From assembly GCF_007830335.1 (NCBI RefSeq), contig NZ_VLKU01000003.1, positions 403,042 through 467,041 of the forward strand: a stretch of 64,000 bases of DNA, read 5' to 3'. The translations under genes were made by a program, and so were the position numbers. The notes under the pieces were generated by a model, which was given only the letters and a program-made list of their open reading frames with translations, was not told the DNA's origin and did no database searches. The DNA comes from Paracoccus sulfuroxidans. Lineage in GTDB: Bacteria > Pseudomonadota > Alphaproteobacteria > Rhodobacterales > Rhodobacteraceae. Every line of letters begins with the position of its first letter. Position 1 is the first letter of the stretch. This document shows, in pieces, positions 43,203-51,052 of the stretch.

Positions 43203-44626
43203 GCGGCCTGCTTTCCTGTGCCAATCTGTTCATGTCCGACCGGCTCTTCGACGGTCACCGGCAGGCAGAACCCTGCCACCGTGCCTTCGCCCAGCATCGA
43301 GTTGAAGGCCAGATAGCCGCCGTGCAGTTCGACAATCGTCCGCGACAGCGCCAGCCCCAGCCCCGAGCCCACGTTGGATGAGACGTTCCGGGCGCGGAAG
43401 AAACGCTCAAAAATGCGGGGCTGATCTTCGGCGGGGATGCCGATGCCGCGGTCGAAGACCTCGCAGCAGACGCTTTCGCCCCTTTGCCAGGTCCGGATGG
43501 TGATCTCGGTGCCGACCGGCGAGTATTTCACTGCGTTCGACAGCAGGTTCAGCACGACTTGTTCGATCAGTGCGGCGTCGCATTGGCACGAAAGATTGCC
43601 CGTCAGCTCCAGTGTGATCTCGCGTTGCGGCATCATCTCGGTATGAAATTCATGTGCGCGGCGCACGATGCTGTTCAGGTCATTGCAGGCAAGACTGAGC
43701 ACAAGGTGATTCTCATCCAGTCGCGCGGCATTCGTTACGCTGGTCACCAGCTCCGACAGGCGCTGCGTTGACGAGCGGATGCGGCGCGCCTTCTCGACGA
43801 TCATCTCGCTTGAGAAATCCTCGGAGCGGCGGATCAGCCGTTGGGCCACCACATCGATGATGGAAAGCGGCGTGCGGAATTGATGCGAAACCGTGCTGAT
43901 GAAGCTGCGATAGGCCTCTTTGGTGCTGCGCTCGGTGGCGAGGGCCGCATTCAGCTCGGCCGTGCGGTCGGCCACGATGCGCTCCAGCCCGGCGCGATGC
44001 TTTTCCAGATCTTCCAGCGATTTGCGCGCGGCCCGGATGCTGAGCAGCAACTGAACCGAGATCAGCAGCCCGGTCAGCACGAGGCCGAAGAATGCCACGG
44101 TGATCAGATACAATGTCTCGCTGATCCGGGCTTGCTGAAGCTGCTTTTCCTGCCGATCGCGAGTCATGGTCGCATTGGTCAGACTGCCCAAATCCTTGAG
44201 GATGGGCAGCAGATGGTCGCGCGCGGTGCCAAGATCAATCGAGCCGTCGGGCGCGGGTGCTTCCAGCACGGCGGCCAGATTGTCCAGCCGATCCTCGGCC
44301 TGATACAGCATGGGCGCGAGGCCCGTCGATTCGAACCAGCGCGCCTGCGGGGTGTCTGTCGTCAAAAGCCCCATGCGGCTGTAGAAGATGTCCAGACGCA
44401 GCATCAGCTCGTCATAGCTTTCTTCCCCTGCCGAGAATTCAAGGAAGGATTCGTGCAGGCGGCGGCCCTCACGCTCGGCCTGGGACATCAGCCACAGCAT
44501 GTTCTCGCCCATCTTGATGTCCATCGAGCGCTGGAATGAGACAAGCTGGACAAAGGCGTAGAGGAGGATCGCCGCAAAACCGCTGATGGCCATAGAGGCC
44601 AGAACAAGCGAGGTGCGACGCTTCAT
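43199..44626 (-). CDS. Sensor histidine kinase
   Basis: 475 residues. Two membrane segments (about 10-30 and 172-195) flank a helical periplasmic sensor region. After a cytoplasmic coiled-coil linker comes the His box in FISTVSHQFRTPLSIIDVV, then N box NLLSNAVKYSP, G1 DRGIGIP and G2 GSGLGLALSRTIV. It is overlapped by ATGA with both the response regulator downstream and the molybdopterin-fold protein upstream, indicating a three-gene operon where the secreted protein may supply or modulate the signal. Confidence 0.92.
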   Translation of the reverse strand: MKRRTSLVLASMAISGFAAILLYAFVQLVSFQRSMDIKMGENMLWLMSQAEREGRRLHESFLEFSAGEESYDELMLRLDIFYSRMGLLTTDTPQARWFESTGLAPMLYQAEDRLDNLAAVLEAPAPDGSIDLGTARDHLLPILKDLGSLTNATMTRDRQEKQLQQARISETLYLITVAFFGLVLTGLLISVQLLLSIRAARKSLEDLEKHRAGLERIVADRTAELNAALATERSTKEAYRSFISTVSHQFRTPLSIIDVVAQRLIRRSEDFSSEMIVEKARRIRSSTQRLSELVTSVTNAARLDENHLVLSLACNDLNSIVRRAHEFHTEMMPQREITLELTGNLSCQCDAALIEQVVLNLLSNAVKYSPVGTEITIRTWQRGESVCCEVFDRGIGIPAEDQPRIFERFFRARNVSSNVGSGLGLALSRTIVELHGGYLAFNSMLGEGTVAGFCLPVTVEEPVGHEQIGTGKQAA

Positions 44627-45165
44627 TTCAGATCCAGGCTTCGAAGTTGCCAGATCCAGCGATAGTCATACAGCGGATCGGACAGCTCCTTGTGATCGTC
44701 GCGCGGATAGATCACCCAATAGGGGCCCATATTCCGGCGCGACATCGGCGCGCCATTCATGCGCCGGGCGATCAGCACGTCATATTGCAGGAAATCATTG
44801 ACGGGGATCAGCGTCTGATAGTCGTTGAGCGCCCAGCCCTCGATGGTACGGTGCTTTTCCGCCTCGACATCAATGCCTGCCGCCTTCAGCAGATCGCGGG
44901 CCAGAACGCCTCCGAACTCCTGCGGCCCGGTGGTCCAGGTCGTATGAGTCACAAATTCGTGTTGAGGAAGGCTCGCGAATTCTTCTTCGGTGAATTCATG
45001 CGTGACGCCCGAGGCATTCGTCACGCTAAGCAGAACGGTTCGGGAGGCGGTGTGGGGGTCTGTCTGTGCGAAGGCTGAAAAGCACAGGAAAAACAGCAAT
45101 ATGAGGCTTGAGAGAAACCTCAGAGGATTGCGTGAGCGCAGGGGATGCGCGCCAGGATTGATCAA
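44623..45165 (-). CDS. Secreted molybdopterin-oxidoreductase-fold protein without cofactor Cys
   Basis: 180 residues from a TTG start at 45165 that has GAGG six bases upstream. A signal peptide follows (RFLSSLILLFFLCFSAFA). The mature part resembles the sulfite-oxidase-type molybdopterin fold: EFGGVLARDLLKAAGI, GWALNDYQTLIPVNDF, then GPYWVIYPRDDHKE. No cysteine remains in the mature chain; where the family has its molybdenum-binding Cys the sequence reads FVTHTTWT. It therefore probably lacks redox activity and may be a sensor partner of the kinase with which it overlaps (ATGA). Longer upstream frames exist but give no signal peptide start. Confidence 0.7.
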   Translation of the reverse strand: MINPGAHPLRSRNPLRFLSSLILLFFLCFSAFAQTDPHTASRTVLLSVTNASGVTHEFTEEEFASLPQHEFVTHTTWTTGPQEFGGVLARDLLKAAGIDVEAEKHRTIEGWALNDYQTLIPVNDFLQYDVLIARRMNGAPMSRRNMGPYWVIYPRDDHKELSDPLYDYRWIWQLRSLDLK

Positions 45166-45414
45166 CGAACGCCTCGTGCTCGGCTGAGTCTTGCACCTTT
45201 CTAGCGCAGTTTTCGGCGCCGACACAGCCTCATTCCCCTGTTCGCGGGAATGTTTGGCCGCGCGTCGAGGTTGTATAACCAAAGGTGCGAGAGGCGGCGT
45301 GGTACGATGCGGGGCAATCGCTTGGTGCCGAGTTTGTAGTTGATCGTCTAATTGGTGAACGCCACCCTCGCGCACCCGGATACGGGACAATCGACAGATT
45401 TAGGTAATTTGAAA

Positions 45415-45440
45415 TGGCCCGCTTGCGGGCCAGTTTTTTT
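45415..45440 (+). terminator. Intrinsic terminator, plus-strand orientation
   Basis: TGGCCCGC and GCGGGCCA pair (8 base pairs, TT loop), followed by G and seven T on the plus strand. No annotated plus-strand gene precedes it. In the minus direction the stem is followed by TTTC, so it could also end the LuxR transcript. Confidence 0.65.
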
Positions 45441-45460
45441 GCGTTGTCGTCAGGGGGAGG

Positions 45461-45484
45461 CGATCCGGGGGCGGCCCCGGATCG
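45461..45484 (-). terminator. Hairpin after LuxR-type gene
   Basis: CGATCCGGGG and CCCCGGATCG form a perfect 10-pair stem around GCGG, five bases past the LuxR-type stop codon. No T-tract; a 3'-end stabiliser or factor-aided terminator. Confidence 0.5.
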
Positions 45485-45489
45485 ATCGG

Positions 45490-45954
45490 TTACTGCGACG
45501 AGCCGCTGTCGCCGGACCTGTTCGCGATATGGCTGCCCGCGATGGCCGCCGCTGCAGTCCGCGACGAGACGCCGAGCGTGCGCAGCACCGCCGAGACATG
45601 AACCCGCACCGTCGCGGGCGAGATGCCCAACACCCGCGCGATCTGCTTGTTCGTATGCCCCTCGACCAGTTGGAGAAGCACATCGCATTGGCGCGGGGTC
45701 AGGCTGTCCAGCAGCGCATCTTTCGGCAATCGCCTGTCGTTTGCTGCGGATTTTTCAGCTGGCCGGACAGGTGTCGGCAATTCGGCCAGGATCTCTTTCA
45801 CATCGCCGGAGGGCGCATGAATGATTTCGACATTCGGATTTAGAAATTGCATCAGCAATTTGATTCCGGCGCTGACATGCGGCTCAGCATTGGTGATGAT
45901 GATCCGCGCCTGCTCACTGCTAAGATTGGCAGAGGGTTCGAAATGCTTTGTCAT
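45490..45954 (-). CDS. LuxR-type DNA-binding protein with shortened receiver-like N-terminus
   Basis: 154 residues. The C-terminal LuxR helix-turn-helix is clear (LTPRQCDVLLQLVEGHTNKQ, then ARVLGISPATVRVHVSAVLR). The N-terminal 75 residues start like a receiver domain (ARIIITNAEPHVSAGIKLLM) but lack the phospho-accepting Asp, so activity is probably not set by phosphorylation. ATG 45954 has GGAAAGGG upstream; an ATG at 46008 is open. It lies upstream of and divergent from the exported-peptide operon, with a perfect dyad in the spacer, so it is the best candidate regulator of that operon. Confidence 0.75.
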   Translation of the reverse strand: MTKHFEPSANLSSEQARIIITNAEPHVSAGIKLLMQFLNPNVEIIHAPSGDVKEILAELPTPVRPAEKSAANDRRLPKDALLDSLTPRQCDVLLQLVEGHTNKQIARVLGISPATVRVHVSAVLRTLGVSSRTAAAAIAGSHIANRSGDSGSSQ

Positions 45955-46008
45955 GGCCAAGCCCTTTCCGACAGAGGCAATTCTCTGCATCAAGTCTGAA
46001 ATGTGCAC

Positions 46009-46749
46009 GCCTAAGCGCTGAGTTCATGCTGAGGTATTTCTCATGTTAAGTGAACATGAAACCACTCTAAAGGAAACGGATCGGCGAAATTTGGCCGATT
46101 CTGTTAAGCTGTTGATCTGATAAACCAGAACTATCTAAAAGGATAGGTTTGAAATTGCCGTTTTATCCCGGAAAAGAGCGTTTTTCTTGCGCCCTGTGGC
46201 ATATAAACGCCTATCTATCCCTGCGTGCTTTTCGCGGAGTATTTAGCGCTTAAATTGCATTCTGAAATTCCCGCCGTTTAAATTATTACCAGAATAGGCG
46301 GTATATTTATTCTACTATGACTTGCAGTCATGGAATTACGCATCGCCTGATTGGTGAGTGTTTTGGCGAAACTCCGGCAAATTCATATATTCGTGAACGG
46401 CGCGAATCGGACGTGCCAGACCGGGCCGCGCGAGAGGACTAAGCGCATTGTCCTAATCATACGCCAAAGATCATATGGATTGCCTTCGGTTCATTTGCTC
46501 TTGTGAGGGGGCGGCGAACAGGTCGCAGCACGAAATGCGCGACCCAGCCCTTCCGGTTCGGAACAGAAGGAAATCCGATCTTTTGACATTCAGTTCGACC
46601 GACGCCCCCGGCCTCGGTGGATGACCGCCCACGCAGCGGTTCAGCTTCGGTGCCATCGCGTGGATCGTGGTGCCGCATGTTCCCGGACGCCCGCAACGGC
46701 ACCCCTCGCAGGAGGGCCGGATAATCTTAACCATTGAAAGGACGTTACT
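46009..46749. promoter_or_regulatory. 741-base AT-rich spacer upstream of exported-peptide operon
   Basis: The stretch from about 46020 to 46400 is strikingly AT-rich against its neighbours. It holds the dyad at 46041-46059, a TTCA-N8-TGAA dyad near 46382, and CCGCC...GGCGG arms around 46273-46302. A 25-codon frame from ATG 46043 to 46120 exists but is not credible enough to call. The last part, 46440-46740, is GC-rich without a convincing gene and probably is the untranslated leader. GAAAGGA precedes the peptide ATG. Confidence 0.45.
46041..46059. promoter_or_regulatory. Perfect dyad TCATGTT-N5-AACATGA
   Basis: A 19-base inverted repeat with 7-base perfect arms, 32 bases before the alternative LuxR start and 86 before the preferred one. 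Length and symmetry match binding sites of LuxR-type dimers; it may control the luxR-type gene and the divergent peptide operon. Confidence 0.45.
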
Positions 46750-46953
46750 ATGACCGATCAGATCATGAACGAAGACAGCATCGTCGCTCTGGACACCAAT
46801 GAAGTCGAAACCGTCTCGGGCGGCTTCTTCTTCGGTCTGCTGGGCCTGCTGTTCGGTGGCCACAAGGGCGGCGGCCACGGCGGCGGTCACGGCCACGGTG
46901 GTGGTCATGGCCATGGTTGCGGCTGTGGCTGCAGCTGCGGTTGCGGCAACTAA
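46750..46953 (+). CDS. Double-glycine leader peptide with Gly/His/Cys-rich core (microcin-like)
   Basis: 67 residues in two parts. Residues 1-25 form a double-glycine leader ending LDTNEVETVSGG, with the expected hydrophobic residues at -12, -7 and -4, Glu at -8 and GG at -2/-1. The predicted 42-residue product starts with a hydrophobic FFFGLLGLLFGG, continues as Gly/His repeats with six His, and ends in alternating Cys (CGCGCSCGCGN, five Cys). The next two genes encode an HlyD adaptor and a C39-peptidase ABC exporter that cut and export such peptides. No modification enzyme is nearby. The likely product is a secreted metal-binding peptide or class-II-type microcin. GAAAGGA precedes the ATG. 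Confidence 0.8.
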   Translation: MTDQIMNEDSIVALDTNEVETVSGGFFFGLLGLLFGGHKGGGHGGGHGHGGGHGHGCGCGCSCGCGN

Positions 46954-47080
46954 GACGGCGACGGACCGGATCATTCCGGCCGAACCGTTGTGGCGTGCCT
47001 GGCGACAGGCACGCCCTTCCCGAAGGACCGCCGCGCCTGCCATTGCCCCAGGGCAAACGCCAGCGGCTGAGGATTGACAG

Positions 47081-48358
47081 ATGAAGCATGACCCGCCGCC
47101 CGAGGTCGAACGTCGAGAGCCGCTGTTCCGCCAGCAGGCCGTGGCCTATCAGGCGCGCGCGCTGGAGGGCGATGTGCTGGTCCGGCTGTCCATGCGCAAC
47201 CATGTGCTGGTGGTGCTGGCGGTCGTTGTCGTCTGTGCAGCGGTGATCTTTGCGCTGAAGGCCAGCTATTCCCGCATCGAACAGGTCTCTGGCTGGGTCG
47301 TCCCCGAGGCGGGGCTGATCCGCGTGACCGCGCGGCAGGGCGGGACCATCGAAAATCTGACCGTGGCCGAGGGAGATCAGGTCAAGGCCGGGCAATCGCT
47401 GGCGGTGCTCCGGCTGTCGTCGGACACCGATACGGGCGATGCGGGCGACGTGATCCAGACCCTGCTGGGGGCCGAGCTGGAAGCCGCGCGCGCCCAGTCC
47501 GAGGCCGAGCGCGAGCGCCTGCGCGCCCAGCAGCAGAACCTGACCTCGCAGCGTGAGGCCATGCGGCGCGAGCTGGAGGCCAGCCGGGGCCGCATCACCA
47601 CCATGACCGAGCGGCTGCGTCTGGTCGAGGCCAACACCGAGCGCGTCAAGACCATCGCCGGGCGCGGATTCGCCAGCAGCAAGGCGGTCGAAGAGGCCGA
47701 GATGGGCGTTCTGGCCGCGCGGCAGGAACTGGTGGATGTCCGCACCGGCGTGATGATGCTGGAACGTCAGGTCGAAGACATCGACGCCCAGCTGCACGCC
47801 ATCCCCTTCAGCATCCGCGCTGCCGAAGCGCAGGCCCGCGCCAGCGAGGCCGCGCTGGAGCGTCAGAGCACCGAAGTCGCGGTGATGAACACCTATCACG
47901 CGGGCGCCACCATCGAAGGCAAGGTCGTGGCCGTCCCGGTGCTGCGCGGCCAGACTCTGTCGCCGCAATCGGTGATCGCCGTCATCACCCCCGCAGGCTC
48001 CAGCCTGCATGCGGAGCTGTTCGTGCCCTCACGCTCGGCCGGGTTCATCCAGCCGGGGCAAGAGGTGCGGCTGATGTATCAGGCCTTCCCCTATCAGAAA
48101 TTCGGCACTGCCTCGGGCAAGGTCATCAGCGTGTCGCGCACCGTGCTGGGCCCGACCGAGATCAGCGTGCCCGGCCTGCAGATCGAAGAGCCGGTCTTCC
48201 GCGTCAAGGTCGCGCTCGAGGCCGAGGCGATCGAGGCCTATGGCCAGAAGATCCCGATCCAGCCCGGCATGCTGTTGTCAGCGGGCATCGTCATCGACCG
48301 TCGTTCGCTCTTCGAATGGCTTCTTGATCCCATCTATGCAGTCGGACGTTTGGGATGA
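47081..48358 (+). CDS. HlyD-type membrane fusion adaptor for peptide export
   Basis: 425 residues. One membrane helix near 41-62 (VLVVLAVVVVCAAVIFALKA), then a lipoyl/barrel half-motif (SGWVVPEAGLIRVTARQGGT, then IENLTVAEGDQVKAGQSL), a long coiled-coil hairpin (about 125-245) and the second barrel half. This is the adaptor of type I export systems, bridging the inner-membrane ABC transporter to an outer-membrane channel. It starts 127 bases after the leader-peptide gene and overlaps the ABC exporter by ATGA. The outer-membrane partner would be a TolC-like protein encoded elsewhere. Confidence 0.92.
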   Translation: MKHDPPPEVERREPLFRQQAVAYQARALEGDVLVRLSMRNHVLVVLAVVVVCAAVIFALKASYSRIEQVSGWVVPEAGLIRVTARQGGTIENLTVAEGDQVKAGQSLAVLRLSSDTDTGDAGDVIQTLLGAELEAARAQSEAERERLRAQQQNLTSQREAMRRELEASRGRITTMTERLRLVEANTERVKTIAGRGFASSKAVEEAEMGVLAARQELVDVRTGVMMLERQVEDIDAQLHAIPFSIRAAEAQARASEAALERQSTEVAVMNTYHAGATIEGKVVAVPVLRGQTLSPQSVIAVITPAGSSLHAELFVPSRSAGFIQPGQEVRLMYQAFPYQKFGTASGKVISVSRTVLGPTEISVPGLQIEEPVFRVKVALEAEAIEAYGQKIPIQPGMLLSAGIVIDRRSLFEWLLDPIYAVGRLG

Positions 48359-50514
48359 GCATTGCAGATCTGAACTTTTCCGGACGTCGCAGACTGCCCG
48401 AGATCCGGGCCGCCGAGGCCGCCGAATGCGGTCTGGCCTGTCTGGCGATGATCGGCCGCTATTATGGTCATCAGGTCGATCTGAACGGGCTGCGCCAGCA
48501 ATTTCCCCAATCCATCGGCGGGGCCACGCTGCGCGGGCTCATGCAACTGGCACAACAGCTTTCCCTTGCCGCGCGCCCGCTGCGCGTTGGCCTGAACGCG
48601 CTGCCGCGCGTGCGCACGCCCGCGATCCTGCATTGGGACCTCAATCATTTCGTCGTCCTGAAAAAGATCGGCAGGCGCGGCGCGGTCATCCATGACCCGG
48701 TGCGCGGCATTCGCCACATGCCCATCGCCGAGCTGTCGGACCATTTCACCGGCGTCGTGCTGGAGCTTTCGCCCGCTGCCGATTTCCAGAAGCTCGAGGC
48801 GCGGCTGCCGGTCAAGCTGACCAGCCTCTGGACCCGCAGTCAGGGGATTGCGCCCGCGATCATGCAGGTGCTGGCGGTGTCGCTGGTCTTTCAGATCGCG
48901 ACCTTCGCCATTCCCTTTCATGTCCAGCTGGTCGTCGATGAGGCCATCGGGCGGGCAGACCGCAACCTGCTGACCGTGCTGGCTTTGGGCTTCGGGGCGC
49001 TGACCGTGCTGCATGCCGCGCTTGAGGCCTTGCGCGACTGGATCCTGCGCCTGCTGGGCTCGATGATGTCCTTCCAGATCGTCGGCAATATCGTGCGGCA
49101 CCTCTTGCGCCTGCCGGTGCCCTATTTCGAAAAGCGGCACGTGGGCGACATCATCTCGCGCATCGAATCGACCAATGCGATTCAGGATGCGCTGACGCGG
49201 GGGATGCTCTCGGCGCTGGTCGATGGCGCGATGGCGGTGATCGCGGCCTTCATCCTGTTCCTCTATTCACCGCTGCTGGCGACGGTGGTCATCACCGCGC
49301 TGCTGATCGTGCTGGTTCTGGGGTTCAGCTTCTACCCCGCGACCCGCGCCGCGACCGAGGAAAACATCATCGCGCTGGCCACCGAACGCTCGAACCTGAT
49401 CGAGACGGTGCGCGCCATGCCCACCATCAAGATCATGGGCGGCGAGATCGAGCGCGAGGGGAAATGGCGCAACCGCTATGCGGGCGTCATCAACAGCTCA
49501 GTTCAGGTCGGCAAGCTGGAGCTGTCGCTGGCCTTCCTGCAGAAATCGGTCATCGGCATCCAGACCATTCTGGTGGTCTATCTGGGCGCGCGGATGGTGT
49601 TGAATGCGGACGGGTTCTCGGTGGGCATGCTGATGGCCTTCCTGTCCTTCCGCCAGACCTTCAGCGACCGCGCGCTGTCGCTGGTCAATGAGGTCATCAA
49701 GTTCCGCCTGCTGCGTCTGCATCTGGGCCGTCTGGCCGATATCATCACGGCCGAGGCGGATGCGAGCCCCGCCTCGCCGCTGGCCAACCGGCCGCTGGAG
49801 GTCAGGGGCGGGATCGAGATCGACCGCATGGCCTTCCGCTATGGCGCGACCCTGCCGCTGGTGCTGGAGGATGTGTCGATGCAGATCGCGCCCGGCGATT
49901 TCGTCGCGATCACAGGCCAGTCGGGCGGGGGCAAGACCACGCTCGCGAAGCTGCTTCTGGGTCTCAACCAGCCCGAAAGCGGAGAGATCCGTCTGGACGG
50001 TCGTCTGGCCAATCCCGATCTGTGGCGGGCATGGCGCGCGAAGGTGGGGGTCGTGGCGCAGGACGATCAGCTGCTGTCAGGCACCATTGCCGATAACATC
50101 GCCTTCTTCGATCCCGATATGGATATGGCGCGCGTCACCGAAGCGGCTCTGGCCGCGCGGATCGATGACGACATCCTGCGCATGCCCATGCAGTACCTGA
50201 CGCTGGTGGGCGACATGGGCTCGACCCTGTCGGGCGGTCAGCGCCAGCGCGTGCTGCTGGCGCGCGCGCTTTACCGTCAGCCGCAGCTTCTGCTGCTGGA
50301 TGAAGGCACCGCCAATCTGGATGAAGAGACCGAGCGCGAGATCGCCGATCTGATCGCCGCGCTACCGGTCACGCGCATCGTCATCGCCCATCGCCCGGCG
50401 CTGGTCCAGCGCGCCACCCGCCATTTCCGCGTGGCCGATGGCGCGGTCACCGAAATCCCGGTGCTGCGGCGCAACCCGGGCGCCATGGCGATGAGCGAGG
50501 GCAGGGGACGTTGA
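48355..50514 (+). CDS. Peptidase-containing ABC exporter (C39, double-glycine peptides)
   Basis: 719 residues in the classic order. An N-terminal C39 cysteine peptidase (about 15-135) has C25 in AAECGLACLAMIGRYYG, H98 in LNHFVVL and D114 in HDPVRG, so the catalytic triad is intact. Six membrane helices span about 165-430. The ATPase has Walker A GQSGGGKTTLAKLL (near 521), signature LSGGQRQRVLLARAL (near 625) and Walker B LLLLDEGTANLD. It should cut the leader after Gly-Gly and export the peptide. It overlaps the adaptor gene (ATGA) and ends the operon. Confidence 0.95.
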   Translation: MSIADLNFSGRRRLPEIRAAEAAECGLACLAMIGRYYGHQVDLNGLRQQFPQSIGGATLRGLMQLAQQLSLAARPLRVGLNALPRVRTPAILHWDLNHFVVLKKIGRRGAVIHDPVRGIRHMPIAELSDHFTGVVLELSPAADFQKLEARLPVKLTSLWTRSQGIAPAIMQVLAVSLVFQIATFAIPFHVQLVVDEAIGRADRNLLTVLALGFGALTVLHAALEALRDWILRLLGSMMSFQIVGNIVRHLLRLPVPYFEKRHVGDIISRIESTNAIQDALTRGMLSALVDGAMAVIAAFILFLYSPLLATVVITALLIVLVLGFSFYPATRAATEENIIALATERSNLIETVRAMPTIKIMGGEIEREGKWRNRYAGVINSSVQVGKLELSLAFLQKSVIGIQTILVVYLGARMVLNADGFSVGMLMAFLSFRQTFSDRALSLVNEVIKFRLLRLHLGRLADIITAEADASPASPLANRPLEVRGGIEIDRMAFRYGATLPLVLEDVSMQIAPGDFVAITGQSGGGKTTLAKLLLGLNQPESGEIRLDGRLANPDLWRAWRAKVGVVAQDDQLLSGTIADNIAFFDPDMDMARVTEAALAARIDDDILRMPMQYLTLVGDMGSTLSGGQRQRVLLARALYRQPQLLLLDEGTANLDEETEREIADLIAALPVTRIVIAHRPALVQRATRHFRVADGAVTEIPVLRRNPGAMAMSEGRGR

Positions 50515-50567
50515 CAGCCCTTTGCCCCGCTGACACCTTCGGGGCCTGACATAAGGCGAGGTCCCTG

Positions 50568-50951
50568 ATGACGACCGCTGATGGCGAGATGAGATTTCTG
50601 GCCGCAATCCCGATCCTGCGGATCTTTGACGAGGCGAAGGCCCGCGAATTCTATTGCGATTTTCTGGGCTTCACCATCGGGTTCGAACATCGCTTCGGCC
50701 CCGGCATGCCGCTCTATCTGGAGGTGCATCGCGCCGGGCTGAAGCTGCATCTGAGCGAGCATCACGGCGATGCCTGCCCCGGCTCGACCGTGTTTGTGCC
50801 GATGAAAGGCGTCGCGGGTTTTCACCGCGAACTGATCGACAAGCGCTATGGCTATAACCGTCCGGGGCTGGAGGATCTGCCCTGGGGCCAGCAGGTTGAG
50901 GTCAATGACCCTTTCGGCAACCGCATCCGCTTTTGCGAACAGTCTGACTAG
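50568..50951 (+). CDS. VOC-family (glyoxalase/bleomycin-resistance) protein
   Basis: 127 residues forming two beta-alpha-beta-beta-beta modules: AIPILRIFDEAKAREFYCDF in the first half and VEVNDPFGNRIRFCEQSD at the end, the bleomycin-resistance-protein pattern. Such proteins bind or sequester drugs, or act as small lyases or dioxygenases. It is 54 bases after the exporter, co-directional. It might be an accessory or resistance gene of the peptide operon, but a weak hairpin between them (50524-50545) argues for independence. Start ATG 50568 (GGTCCCTG upstream); an in-frame ATG lies 7 codons later. Confidence 0.75.
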   Translation: MTTADGEMRFLAAIPILRIFDEAKAREFYCDFLGFTIGFEHRFGPGMPLYLEVHRAGLKLHLSEHHGDACPGSTVFVPMKGVAGFHRELIDKRYGYNRPGLEDLPWGQQVEVNDPFGNRIRFCEQSD

Positions 50952-51052
50952 ACGCGCGGCGGACGGGCCGGAAAGAAACTGGAAAAATCGGGAAACCGGC
51001 TGGCTTTTCAGCGCGTTTTCTCCGGCATCTCAGATAAGGAATGGCGACCGGC

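Larger units (their letters stand above)
45166..45489. other. 324-base spacer with two hairpins
   Basis: No protein gene is supported. It contains the start region of the molybdopterin-fold gene, a plus-strand TATAAC box at 45274-45279 with only a weak -35, a terminator-like hairpin (45415-45440) and a 10-pair hairpin (45461-45484) next to the LuxR stop. A short plus-strand transcript is possible. Confidence 0.4.

Noticed and set aside
46043..46120. 25-codon frame near the LuxR dyad as a second peptide gene
   Set aside because: No leader-peptide pattern, weak Shine-Dalgarno, and it overlaps the dyad; too short to support without conservation data.
46457..46702. 81-codon minus-strand frame in the spacer before the peptide gene
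   Set aside because: No ribosome site or family match, and the composition looks like random GC-rich sequence.
46825..46950. Repeat tract as a CRISPR-like array or plain microsatellite
   Set aside because: Units are 3-6 bases, in frame and preserve Gly-His and Cys-Gly codons; there are no spacers. It is coding repeat structure.
46763..48010. 415-codon minus-strand frame over the peptide and adaptor genes
   Set aside because: Its C-terminal His/Arg-rich part is the reverse of the Gly/His repeat tract and the rest is antisense to the HlyD adaptor.
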